Source: Escallonia rubra (Eukaryota; Streptophyta; Magnoliopsida; Escalloniales; Escalloniaceae). From it: a stretch of DNA of 64,000 bases. The notes under the pieces were generated by a model. The model worked only from the letters and a program-made list of their open reading frames with translations, had not been told where the DNA came from and ran no database searches. Of the stretch, positions 22,501 to 33,590 are shown piece by piece (within the stretch, counting starts at the first letter, position 1; each line of letters opens with the position of its first letter). The DNA is taken from contig JAVXUO010001489.1 of assembly GCA_033065855.1 (NCBI GenBank), positions 186,001 to 250,000 on the forward strand, given 5' to 3'. The translations under genes and the position numbers were made by a program.

Positions 22501-25257
22501 GACCTTTCTTATAAACCTGTTGGGTAGCATGCTGATATTGTTCTCTGAACCATAACATTGATATACAAGTATAAAGTTTTTTTTGCATCAAACCTGATCA
22601 TATGTATCCTAGTCTGGTTGGTTCAAATAGACCGAGACTACTGATTTGTTAAAACTTACAACTGCATATCAGGTCTTTGTGAATGATCAGTTTCTCAACT
22701 GGGATCCAGAACATCGTATCAAAGTTCGGATTGTGTCTGCCAGGGCTTACCACTCCTTGTTCATGCATAACATGTAAGTATATGAAGCAAACCCAGTTGA
22801 AAAAATTCCTTACTATCGATCTTCATTTATATTCTACAGGTGTCATGCATCACCAGATAAGTACCCCTAACGCTGAGACTGCATAATCGTCTCTTCAATA
22901 ATTTTTGGATGTAGTAGGATTTTTGTAAGCAAATAGAAGTCTTGTGTTTTAGTAAATCAAAGGGAACATGCAACATATTAGCTTGGTGCATACAATAACT
23001 GGATGGGTGGCAGGTGTATCCGGCCCACTCCTGAAGAGCTGGAGAATTTTGGTACTCCGGACTTCACAATATACAATGCCGGGCAATTCCCATGTAACCG
23101 GTACACCCACTATATGACTTCCTCCACTAGCATAGACCTCAATCTTGCTAGGAGGGAAATGGTCATCCTCGGCACACAGTATGCTGGGGAAATGAAGAAA
23201 GGCCTGTTCGGCGTAATGCACTACCTTATGCCTATGCGTCAAATCCTCTCTTTACACTCTGGATGCAATATGGGGAAAGATGGCGATGTAGCTCTTTTCT
23301 TTGGACTATCAGGTATAGTATTGCTGGATGATTATTCCGATATGGAGCCCGAAACTTGCCATCCGAATCTGATACGTGACCTTTTGCGATGCTTTTTGGT
23401 CATTCATATTCTTCTGATTCATGATGTGTGTTACTTATGTTTCCCTCCTCTGGATATGTTTGACTTAGGTACTGGAAAGACTACACTATCTACGGATCAT
23501 AACAGGTATTTGATCGGAGATGATGAGCATTGCTGGAGCGACAATGGCGTGTCAAACATTGAGGGTGGTTGCTATGCGAAGTGCATTGATTTGTCAAGGG
23601 AGAAGGAGCCTGATATCTGGAACGCAATCAAGTTCGGGACTGGTACCATTCTGGCTCCTCACTTGGATGCATGAATTTGTTCTCTGCTATATAGTTGTCA
23701 TTTTTAGAGTTTGACATGTCCTTTTTTAATCGGCAGTGGTAGAAAATGTAGTGTTTGATGAGCACACTCGAGAAGTGGATTACTCTGATAAATCGGTGAC
23801 AGGTATGTACTGTGTACTACGTTTACACAAATAAAGCTGAATAATCTTGGCTGAATAAGACACAGAAAAATTATAGCTGAAATCTATTTTTTTATTAGAT
23901 AAGGCCAGCAAACACACATATCTTTACTTATGGTTTACTTTTTTTCATTTTTTTTTTCAATTTTAGGACACAGTAATTTACGTTTGTTTGATTGATAATA
24001 TTATTTCTGAATGTGTTGCGACTCGTTTCTTCTCTGATTACTTTCATTCTAGAGATTTAATGGTTTCAAAATTTGCGATCAGTGTTGGACCAAGGCAAAC
24101 AGTGGAAGTATAAGAGACTTGGCTTAATTTTTCTGCGGCTACTCACTAGGCTATATCGATCAAATCATCTTAAGTTTACCTGATAAAGATGAAAGTTGAC
24201 TCAAAATGAACTTGGACGATATTCTTTGAAACTAGATTATCCACTTGTTCATGTTGCCACTCTTGTGACCTGCAGAGAACACTCGGGCAGCTTATCCAAT
24301 AGAATACATCCCCAACGCCAAGATACCATGTGTCGGTCCTCATCCAAAGAATGTCATCCTTCTGGCCTGCGATGCTTTTGGCGTGCTCCCACCTGTAAGC
24401 AAGCTGAGCTTGGCCCAGACCATGTACCATTTCATAAGCGGCTACACTGCTCTGGTACGTGAATACTGGACCTTCCATTTCGTGTGACTACAGTATAAAT
24501 TCTTATTTGTGTTTATTAATTTAATTTAAAAGTACTAGACTGTTTAAGGCTCCTAGCTTTAGGCATGGCTTTTTAGTGAATAACAATTTCTTGGTATATG
24601 GCACAGATGGCTGGAACAGTGGATGGCGTAAAGGAGCCACAGGCAACATTTTCAGCCTGCTTTGGTGCAGCATTTATAATGCTACATCCTACAAAATATG
24701 CAGCCATGCTGGCTGAGAAAATGAAGAAGCATGGAGCAACCGGATGGCTTGTTAACACTGGCTGGTCAGGTGGAAGGTATGATTTTCCCAATGTAATTTT
24801 CATCACAAATGCATTTTGGTTAAACTGGTATTCTGAGCCTATCTTTGCCCTGCAGGTACGGAGAAGGTAGCCGTATAAAGTTAGCATACACCCGGAAAAT
24901 TATTGATGCGATTCACTCGGGGACTCTTTTGGAGGCGAATTACACCAAGACTGAAGTGTTTGGGCTTGAAATCCCGACTCAAATCGAGGGTGTGCCTTCA
25001 GAAATCCTGCAGCCAGGGGACACGGTAAGTTGGCATTCTAGTTCGCGATATCTCAACTTCTGGCCCGCGTGAGTGCTGCTCTTACCGATATTTGTTGTGG
25101 TGTTTGATTGTAGTGGTCTGACAAGAAGGCTTATAAGGAGGCCTTGTTGAAGTTGGGGGGTCTTTTCAAGAAGAATTTTGAGGGATTCCTGAATTACAAG
25201 ATTGGAACAGATAACAAGCTGACTGAGGAGATTCTGGCAGCTGGTCCAAATTTCTGA
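19506..25257 (+). CDS. PCK1: Phosphoenolpyruvate carboxykinase (ATP), 12 exons
   Basis: Converts oxaloacetate plus ATP to phosphoenolpyruvate, CO2 and ADP in the cytosol, the gateway of gluconeogenesis from lipid and organic acids. Exons: 19506-19777, 20280-20464, 20567-20720, 20832-20916, 22673-22773, 23014-23312, 23469-23642, 23737-23802, 24276-24454, 24607-24776, 24856-25024, 25114-25257; 665 aa, typical of plant enzymes. The N-terminal ~100 residues are the plant-specific extension, with Ser/Thr-Pro sites suited to phosphorylation. Substrate motif [19 protein letters not shown] is intact. The P-loop GLSGTGKTT (363-371, Lys369) is split by intron 6, and the metal-binding GDDEHCW follows. 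Intron 1 holds a Stowaway MITE and intron 4 a TRIM element. All junctions keep frame, so the gene looks functional. Confidence 0.97.
19829..20035. mobile_element. Stowaway MITE in PEPCK intron 1
   Basis: A 207-bp insert with inverted ends CTCCTTCCTGTCGTA and AAGACGGAGGGAA, flanked by the TA dinucleotide at 19827-19828 and 20036-20037. The interior is non-coding. Confidence 0.75.
21881..22180 (-). mobile_element. TRIM retrotransposon in PEPCK intron 4
   Basis: Two short direct terminal repeats, 21881-21957 (77 bp) and 22109-22180 (72 bp), both begin TGTTAA and end TTAACA (TG...CA). On the minus strand the first repeat is followed at once by GGGTATCAGAGC (22108-22097), an 11/12 match to the initiator-Met tRNA primer binding site. 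The second repeat is preceded by a purine tract, GAGAGGGAG. The 5-bp duplication CGCCT flanks the element at 21876-21880 and 22181-22185. There is no coding sequence, and the total is only 300 bp, which fits a terminal-repeat retrotransposon in miniature. Confidence 0.93.
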
Positions 25258-25259
25258 AC

Positions 25260-25505
25260 AGAATTAAGTTCTGTGATTGAAGGAAGCTGAAACTAGAAGA
25301 AATAAGAAAAGGTCTGCGAAGGTTTCAAACATATGTAAAATCAACCGTGTGGCACATCTAATATGTAACTCGTGAACGAAGTAGAATTAAGTTCTGTGAT
25401 TGAAGGAAGCTGAAACTAGAAGAAATAAGAAAAGGTCTGCGAAGGTTTCAAACATATGTAAAATCAACCGTGTGGCACATCTAATATGTAACTTGTGAAC
25501 GAAGT
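25260..25505 (+). repeat. Recent tandem duplication in PEPCK 3' UTR
   Basis: Two adjacent ~123-bp copies start just after the PEPCK stop codon and differ at one base seen by eye (CTCGTGAACG versus CTTGTGAACG). They lie in the presumed 3' UTR, so the mature transcript would carry the sequence twice. Confidence 0.93.
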
Positions 25506-27501
25506 TGGCTATTGTATCGACATTGTGTTTCCTACATTTGATAGTAATTTATAATGGTTTTCACTTTATTTATGATTGTTTTCCTCAGATTCCATGCTTT
25601 ATTTTTTCATTTTTTTTGGTATTTGAGATGTAAACAATGTTCAGACTTCACAAATCACAAGTAACAGCCTTTTTGGAATAAGAGGCTGGTAATTAATCAA
25701 TTAAGTGAATGTTTGTGAATCAAATTTCAGAAATCCAAAGCAAATAAATGTATCAGTAAAATTTTGACTATTACGTAACCTGGTTGTAAGAAAATACTTA
25801 CAGCTCCTTTGTATAACGATCATTAATGGTTACTTAATGTTTTTAGTAACTTTTCTGACAATACTTTCAGCGATATTTTTTAGCAACATTTTTTAGGCGT
25901 CATTAAATAAAAGTCAATAAAAATATTTAATGACTATTAATTCGCTATTCATAATACGTATCTTTTTACAACTCCGACAACAGTCAAACAGCCAAAAATA
26001 TCCCTCCCTCTGCCTCCTCTGCCTCTCCCTCTCCCTCTCCCTCTCCTTCCAACTTCTATACCCAAACATCTGGCAACCATCAGTTTGATGCTATGCTATT
26101 TAAGGGAGCGATCGAAGTAGATTGGATCTGAGCCTTGCTTGATAAGTTGATCATTCTTCCTTTGTTGCAGAATTAACCATTCGCCATCACTGCCAACACC
26201 ATATCCACCTCCGCTGCCACCACAACAAACCAAATAATCCAGAAGCCACCACCACCCCTGCTCCCACCCAAGCCCCTCGGCCCCGTCACCAAGCACCATC
26301 ATCATCTCGTCACCCAAACAATTGTGACCATGAATCTCTTTACCCCAGTTCGAATTATCTCCGTACCCGATTTTGAAAATGCTGAAACCAATATATGAAT
26401 TCCACAAATTATGGTTAGGAACACGATTTTGATAACTTCTATGAATTGGGTATGGTCGAAGTTAACGATTAACTCCACAAGAGCTAGTAACCCAACGGAG
26501 GTGCGTGTAGAATTTACCGAGATTTTTTTATGGATGGCATTTTCTTGGAACTATGTCCAATCCACCTTGGCCGAGTATGCCCGCGAATAATTCCATGTTT
26601 TCTCCACCTTTTTTTTTTCTAATTTCCTTTTTTCCCTAACACATGCGTAAACAGATACACACCACACATGCACATAGATGCACTCATTCAACTTAAGCAA
26701 CTCACACACGTAATAGACAACATACGTGCACAGGGTCTTTGGAGTTGCTGTGTAACTAGTGAAAAAATTAAAATCACTATCAAAAGTTAAAACCCAAAAT
26801 ATAAACGGAAAATCAAATCTATGTGTCAGCACAGGCAAGATGCCCGTGCTGCGCACATAAATGGTGCCGCTTTTGGATGTAGATTAAAAAACCACTCCTG
26901 TCAAGTTGAGATTTTCCCCTTTTCTTGTTCTCTTCTCTTCATGACTGCATCCACCTCCTTCTTCAGTTTCCATTCATGGCCCTCAGCAGCCACCACCACT
27001 TCAATCTAAACACACCACTTTAATCCATCGTAAACAAATTGGTTTCCCCCTCCTCCAGTCCCTTCAAATTTCCCATAAAAGTTCACTCGAATCAACCACC
27101 GTAATTCGGTTGAAGTTTGTGCAAAGGGAATATATTTACTCAGAAATTGATGGTTGTGCTTGTGGGTACAAATCGAGAGAGATATAAAGATTGGAGTTTC
27201 GTAAGTTATGCCAGAATAGAAACATGAGTCAGAACTTTTTTCAAAAACATGGTGTGCGCAAAAAAATTCCTTAGAGTCCAATGGCCTTTCCCTGATCAGA
27301 TTGCAAAAGATGAATTTTTTGTGATTGTGATGTTTGGAGATTGTGTTAGACTTGCGACAATGGTGGCGAGCAGTCGAAGAGTGGCTGGGTATTTCTCTGT
27401 CCAGAACAAAAGAGGTGAGAAGGGGGAGAAGAAGACCAAAAGAGACTGATTTTAACTTCCACCTGAAACTGCGCCGTTTTGTGCGCTCCACATGTATCTT
27501 G
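25506..27501. other. Intergenic with CTCTCC microsatellite
   Basis: No gene is supported. A CTCCCT-type hexamer run lies at about 26024-26052. Longer open frames at 26096-26407 and 27006-27590 have no recognisable domains and biased composition. Confidence 0.55.
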
Positions 27502-28874
27502 TCTATGGACGAGATGTCAAATGGGCCGAGCGGGCCCGACCAAGCCCGAAAAAAGCCCGGGCTGGCCCGGTCCTGTAATGAATAGTACAAGCCCGAAAAT
27601 AAAGGGCCTTGGACTAGGCCAAGGTTTCACAAAAAATGGCCCGGGCCTGGCCCCGCCCAAAATTGGCCCAAAATTTGGCCCTTTTCTAGGCTGACCCACT
27701 CCACCATCCTCCCACTATCTAAAGTTTCAATTCCAAATAAAAATCAGCAATTCACATGCCATTGTCCATTAATATTAGATACTTGATTTTTTGTCTTATG
27801 CCCCCCCAGAACTTTCTTTCCGTTTTGGGTTTCCACGTTTGAGACATCAAATTCTTTTCCCAGTAAATTCGAAAAGCAATTCAGATTGTTACCATGTTGT
27901 TTGGAAGTTGATTGGTTTACCATGCTATTGATGGTAACCCTTGAACACTATCTAGTCCACCATACTTCTAGTTTGTGCATCACCCATCTTCTTTTTAAAC
28001 TAGGTTATTGAAACTGATTAAGTAGTAGCACAAAAGAGTTTGCGTAAACAGGTTAAGGATACAATTTATTGAAATTTTTAACATTCTGCTATTTCACTCA
28101 TATCATACCCTACAGAGAGTTAGAATGTCAATTTCGCGTAGCATGGCTCTGCCCAATGTAGACTTCCAAAATGACTAAAGCACGTGGTTTTACGTCATAG
28201 GATGACCGAATGTTAACCGCAAGTACCTTATATGGCGACATTGATCTATTTCTAGACTGTTGAGATCATCACATAAGTCACCTTTTCTCCTGGCCATATA
28301 TTGTATGTCTTATAAGCTGGTTTCCAGCATATCATGACTAGCTTCCATTACACAAAACCTTGCCAGTGGCGAAGCACAGCAGATCATGACTTGATAGCTT
28401 TATGGTTTCACTGCTGGTGTTGTCAACCCATTTGTTTTTTCGGGCGGTCTCTATTGACAGCACCATCATGGATCAAAATTTTGTCTCCACTGTCACGTCT
28501 ATATGGACATTAATAATTTACGTACATTCATAAATTATAACCTCACTTACTTCTTATCCTTATTTTCTGACAAACACAATATTAATATCATAGGTTCTTT
28601 TATACTCACTCATAACCATCCTATATACATATGAGAGTCATATATAGACTAAAATTTTGTATATGAAATCAAGTCGAGAGAAAAATTGTTAATCAAAATC
28701 TATACTTATTACTTAAGATCGTCTAGGAAATTAATAACTATAATCCAAATTTAAATTCTTGTAAATTTCAACTAGTTTTTAGTGGTACATTATAATAACA
28801 AAAATTCAACTTTAGTGAAAAAAGTAAAGCTTAATAGTATAAATTTGAAATAAACTAATTAGGATTTCAAAATA

Positions 28875-30005
28875 GGGAAAAGTGCATAAACCACCCTCGT
28901 GGTTTGGGTCAGTTGCAAAAAGACCCCTGTTGTTACAAAAGTTGCAAAAGAACACCTGCGGTTACAAAAGTGTTGCATCCGTCAAGAAACGTTACGGAAT
29001 CAATGAATTGTCTAAACTACCCCTGTATATAACAACCTTGTATGGTTTCTGAAACCCTAACATTCAATCCAAAATTTACAAACTCTCTCAAAAAGCCCTA
29101 ATTTCTCTCCCAAAACTAATAACGTGAGTTTATACTCACCTTTTGATGGATTAAGAGAAACGCAATTAGAGGCAGCAACAATGGGACGGCAACCACGACA
29201 GTGGTCGCAGCAACGGGGACAGCAGCCACGGCAGAGTAATGGGGATGTCAGCCACGACAGGGACGATGGCGCGGAGCTTCGCGACGGCGGTGTTGGGCAG
29301 CTGGATGCATGGTGAAGGCGCCTTTGGTGAGAGATCGGCGATGGGTCGTCGGGCAATTGGTTGTCGTTGGGCACTTGAATGGCAATGGCGCTAGGGGCTT
29401 GGGCACTTGGTTGCCGGGGGAGGGATCGTCGGTGAGAAAACGGCGATGGCACCAGGGGCTTGGGCAGTTGGTTGTCGGGGGAGGGATCGTCGGTGGGAAA
29501 ACGGATGGCACCGGGGGCTTGGGCGCTGGGTTGCCGGGGGAGGGATCGTCGGTGAGAAAACGGCGATGGCACCAGGGGCTTGGGCAGTTGGTTTCCAGGG
29601 GAGGGATCGTCGGAGGGAGAACGACGATGGCGCCGGGGGCTTGGGCAGTTGGTTTCCGGGGGAGGGATCGTCGGAGGGAGAACGGCGATGGCACCGGGGG
29701 CTTGGGCAGTTGGTTTCCGGGGGAGGGATCGTCGGAGGGACGATGGCGCCGGGGGCTTGGGCAGTTGGTTTCCGGGGGAGGGATCGTCGGAGGAAAGAAA
29801 TAAAGGGCATTTTTGTCATTTCGTTAGAATAATCTCTACCAAACGCACTATTCAGGAGCGTGAACATCACTTGCTGTTAGTTTGAACGATTTTTTTAACG
29901 GTTGTAACACTTTTGTAACCGCAGGTGTTCTTTTGCAACTTTTGTAATAACAGGGGTCTTTTTGCAACTGACCCAAACCACGAGGGTGGTTTATGCACTT
30001 TTCCC
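28875..30005. mobile_element. Long-TIR Mutator-type element A
   Basis: About 100-bp inverted repeats start GGGAAAAGTGCATAAACCAC and mirror to the right end. The 9-bp flanks TTCAAAATA (28866-28874) and TCCAAAATA (30006-30014) match at 8 of 9, as expected for a Mutator-type TSD. The interior is mostly a GC-rich minisatellite (29335-29795). Transposase is absent. Confidence 0.85.
29335..29795. repeat. GC-rich ~60-bp minisatellite inside element A
   Basis: About seven units of 58-60 bp, each containing GGGCTTGGGCAGTTGG, GGGGGAGGGATCGTCGG and a CGATGGC word. The array is open in several frames on both strands, giving proline- or glycine-rich translations that are artefacts of composition. Confidence 0.9.
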
Positions 30006-30110
30006 TCCAAAATATATGCTAAAACTTTACACCAAATTAAACTAATAGTATAAATTTGAAATAAACTGATTAGAATTGAAACTTCCGAAAAATGCTATTT
30101 ATAAATTATA

Positions 30111-31261
30111 GGGAAAAGTGCAAAAAACAACCTCGTGTTTTGGGTCAGTTGCAAAAAGACCCATGTTGTTACAAAAGTTGCAAAGGAACACCGGTGGTCG
30201 CAAAAGTGTTGCAATCCACGGTTTCTGTTACGAAATAAAAAATTTGTCCAAAATACCCCTGTAAATTGTCCAAATGAAAAAATTGCCCTTCATTCTTCAT
30301 CACAAGCCCAAGCCCTAATTAGGGCTGGTGTGAGCAAGCATGTGAGGCAACAAGAAGGGGCGGGATGGAAGGAGAAAGGGGAACACTGGTCACCGGCGAA
30401 GGCCGAAGCTACGGACAGAAACGAACGGCGGCGCACAACCCAGGACCCACAATCTGCCATAACCCAACATCTGGAAACAACCAACCAATCTGTCGCTGTG
30501 TCACCACCTTGTTGCTGCCGTGTCACTCCAGAACCACCAAATCACCTGATCATCACCCGCACACGACCTCACCCCAATTACCCACGGCCTGAAATTACAG
30601 TATTACCCCAATCACCACCTGCCTCAACCCACAACTTCACGCAAATCACCTCCGGCGCCGGACTCCTCACAATACTGTCGGCGTCCCTGTCGCCACCGGC
30701 TTCAACACCAAATCACCACAACCCCACGGCTATACCCCAGCGCCGCCGGCGGTCAGATCGTCCACCAAAACCACCTCCACTACCGTCGATGTCCAGATCG
30801 GCATGTACACCCGGCGATCTACCTCAAAACCAAGCACCATTAATCGCCGGACCGAGACTGCCGATGTGTAGACTGTAGATCCCTACACTCCGGCCTTTCC
30901 CCACCACGACGTCAGACGAAAAACAAATGGTGGAACCCAAATCGACGGACAGATCCGGGTGGAGCAGGCGCCGGCGATTGTGATGAGGCATGTGGCGGCT
31001 GTTACGGTTTGGCTGATTGGAGTAGGAAAAAAATCAAGATTTGGAGAGGAAAGAAATAAAGGGCATTTTTGTCATTTCGTTAGAATAATCTCTACCAAAC
31101 GCACTATTCAAGAGCGTGAACATCACATGGCGTTAGTTTGAACGATTTTTTTAACGATTGTAACACTTTTGCAACCGCATGTGTTCTTTTGCAACTTTTG
31201 TAACAGTAGGGGTCTTCTTGCAATTGGCCCAAACCACGGGGGTATTTTTTGCAATTTTTCC
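30111..31261. mobile_element. Long-TIR Mutator-type element B
   Basis: The ends GGGAAAAGTGCAAAAAACA and the inverted right end (TTTTTTGCAATTTTTCC) enclose 1151 bp. The 9-bp flanks are TAAATTATA (30102-30110) and TAAACTATA (31262-31270), 8/9 match. The last ~215 bp are nearly the same as the last 215 bp of element A, but the interior differs: it is a GC-rich, cytosine-rich stretch (30300-30960) that could be captured host DNA (Pack-MULE-like). The source was not recognised. Confidence 0.83.
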
Positions 31262-32033
31262 TAAACTATAATGTTAATAGGCCAAAAAAGGCTTGTCAAT
31301 ATTATACCAAATTAACATGTATCAATCTCAATCAATTAATTTGATGTATTCTTGTTGGCCATCGACACAAATAAATAAGAAGGAGTTGGGAACCATTTTT
31401 TTTTTTTTTTTGGGCCTGGGCCCCGAAAATATTGGGCCTAGGGCCAGGGCTTGGCCTGGGCCCACATATCCAGATTTCAGGCCTGGTCCGGCCCGTTTTC
31501 CAGTCATCAGGCCTGCCCCCGGCCCGTTTTCGTTGGAGGCCCGCTGGGCCGGCCCATTGACATCTCTATCTATGGTGAGCACAAATGCCCATGCTCTTAT
31601 TTGAACTGTGTCGGGTAACAATTACAAGTTAATTTACGGGTAGACAAAATAAAATGTCCACACCTAGTTCTTTTGCTTGGTACCGGGTCTACCAGCGGGT
31701 CACGGGGAAGCTTTGCTAAATCTAAGTTAACCCATTGAAACCGTATCCAATTCATGACTCTAATTAGGTTTAGATGTCAGTGAAGATTGTGGAGAAATGA
31801 GCAAGAACATAAAAAACATTAACAAAAAATGGTTAAAGTTGTCATTCATTTTTTTGTTCAACAGTTCTATCCCTCACTGAATCTCCATCAGCCTTACGCA
31901 TAAGAACTTAACAGCATGTATATCAACGGTAGCATACAAAAAGATTTGATTGGCCGAATCGAAGAGTTCAATGACGAAATGGACACAAATCAATTCTAAT
32001 GGCATGTTCTGTCCGTTTTCAAAAGGTGAAGAG

Positions 32034-33059
32034 TAGAGGTGTCAATCGGCCGGACTTGGGTCGGCCCGGGAGCCCGGCCCAGGCCCAGCGGGCCAAAATG
32101 GAAGCCCAGGCCAATCGGGATTAGGGTTATGGGAATCGGGAAGGGCCAGGCCCAAAGCTAGGATATTGAGGCCATGTCCAAGTCCTAGGCCTTAACTTTA
32201 GGGCTGGCCCGGGCCTTATGTGTTTGTGTGTGTATACATATTTCATTTTTAAATAGAAGTGAGGAAAGAAAGTAATGTAAAATTCAAATGTATAATATGG
32301 ATAAAAGAAGTGGAAAGAAAAACAAAAAACTAATATAAAGTGCTAATGAAATACCAAAAAAATGGACATTTTGGGTACAAAAGTTACATGTAATGTCTAA
32401 AAATGAAAAAGAAAAAAATAAATGTTATTTTTAATAAAGGTAAATAAACCAAATATATAATAGATATGACAAGTTAAATATAAAAATTAAGGGAGTTAAA
32501 AAGATTGCAAGTTCTTAGACCTTGCAATAATAATATATCAAATAAGCAATTCAATAGGAATATAGTATTAACCGACTTTGTAAATTTTATTTTACAATGT
32601 CTAATTAAAATGCACAAGCCCTTTTGAAAGCACATTTTAAAATGACCAAAACAGACCCAATTCGGAAGTTACAAGTATCTTTGAAGAGGCCAAAACAAAC
32701 TCAAATTGTTGTCCAAAAGAGGCCCAATTCGGCAGCCCATGTTAAACTGTCCAACAAGAGGCAAACTTCATTTTAACAGTCCAAAACTTGAAAACAAACC
32801 CAACAAACCAGGACAAAAACCGGGCCGGGCCTATAAAAAGGGGTCGGTTTCAAGCCAGCCCGTTTTTAGTTCCTGACCCGGGCCCTTTTTTAGGGCGAGG
32901 CGGGGCTGGGCTGCATAATTTTGGAGGGAAAAAAGGCCTGGCCCAAGGCCCTATGCGCTAGGGCTGGCACTGTTTACAAAAAGGATCGGGTCAGCCCGGG
33001 CCAATTTAGGGCCGAGTCGGCCTGGCCCGTAGACGGTCCCGGCCCTTTTGGCACCTCTA
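32034..33059. mobile_element. GGCCC-rich hAT element, 1026 bp
   Basis: Ends TAGAGGTGTCAATCGGCC and, inverted, TAGAGGTGCCAAAAGGGCC; 8-bp flanks GTGAAGAG (32026-32033) and CTGAAGAG (33060-33067), 7/8 match. Subterminal GGCCCGGGC words are dense at both ends and the centre is AT-rich and non-coding. The open frame at 32921-33253 spans the right terminus and is not a gene. Confidence 0.88.
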
Positions 33060-33297
33060 CTGAAGAGGTCTATTCACTCCAATGGGTTCACTTAAGTAGT
33101 TGGGCTATGGCTGCGGGGTTCGGTACACATGTCTATTCAACAATTCGGCATCATTGTGGATGTGATGCACGAAAATTTCGTCATTATTTGAGCGTAGAGT
33201 CGTTTTACGAGTTATCAATTGACAATTTTCAAGTCGCAGTAATTTTTGTATAACAACTTTGCTGTTGGCTCTCTTGAACATGCATTTTTAGTTCACA

Positions 33298-33500
33298 AGT
33301 ACCAAGTTAAATTAAGTCGCGATAACATGCCAAAACTGATCAATCATATGGGCAGCTTAAGGAAACAGAAACAGACTTGAGAGGGTAATTACTTGGTAGT
33401 TAGCACTGCCAATGATTTGTCCCCGTAATGAATAATTTCAAGGAAGCTACAAATTTTCGTGGGCCAAATCATAAAGCCTTTGCAGCCATATCAAAAGTTA
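33298..33500 (+). repeat. Copy of the NLR upstream region
   Basis: This ~200-bp stretch is homologous, in direct orientation, to 36545-36745 just before the NLR gene. Shared pieces include AGACTTGAGAG, GTAATTACTTGGTA, CACTGCCAATGATT and GGAAGCTACAAATTTTCGTG. No NLR coding sequence follows it; instead an AT run and a hAT element do. It may be the promoter remnant of a lost NLR copy. Confidence 0.8.
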
Positions 33501-33590
33501 GCAGATGCAATAAATTGCCCGTCAGCCTTTTATATATATATATATATAGCACATGATAATACCTTAACTTAGGAATCGTTCTCTAAGAAC

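Larger units (their letters stand above)
27510..31568. mobile_element. GGCCC-rich hAT element hosting two Mutator-type insertions
   Basis: Ends are CGAGATGTCAAATGGGCC on the left and, inverted on the right, TAGAGATGTCAATGGGCC. An 8-bp duplication flanks it: TCTATGGA at 27502-27509 and TCTATGGT at 31569-31576 (7/8 match). Subterminal DNA is rich in GGCCCG. Without the two insertions about 1.8 kb of its own sequence remains, with no transposase seen. Its ends resemble those of the elements at 32034-33059 and 46.4-50.5 kb. Confidence 0.8.

Noticed and set aside
23003-23674. A continuous 223-codon frame taken as a separate gene
   Set aside because: It is PEPCK exon 6, the stop-free intron 6 and exon 7 read through; the splice sites and protein similarity show they are exons of one gene.
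29057-29870. Several overlapping proline- or glycine-rich open frames on both strands
   Set aside because: They are translations of the ~60-bp GC-rich minisatellite within a transposon; all frames stay open because of repeat composition.
30135-30878. A 247-codon open frame on the plus strand
   Set aside because: It starts in the terminal inverted repeat of Mutator element B and is low-complexity Pro/Ser/Thr-rich with no recognisable domain.
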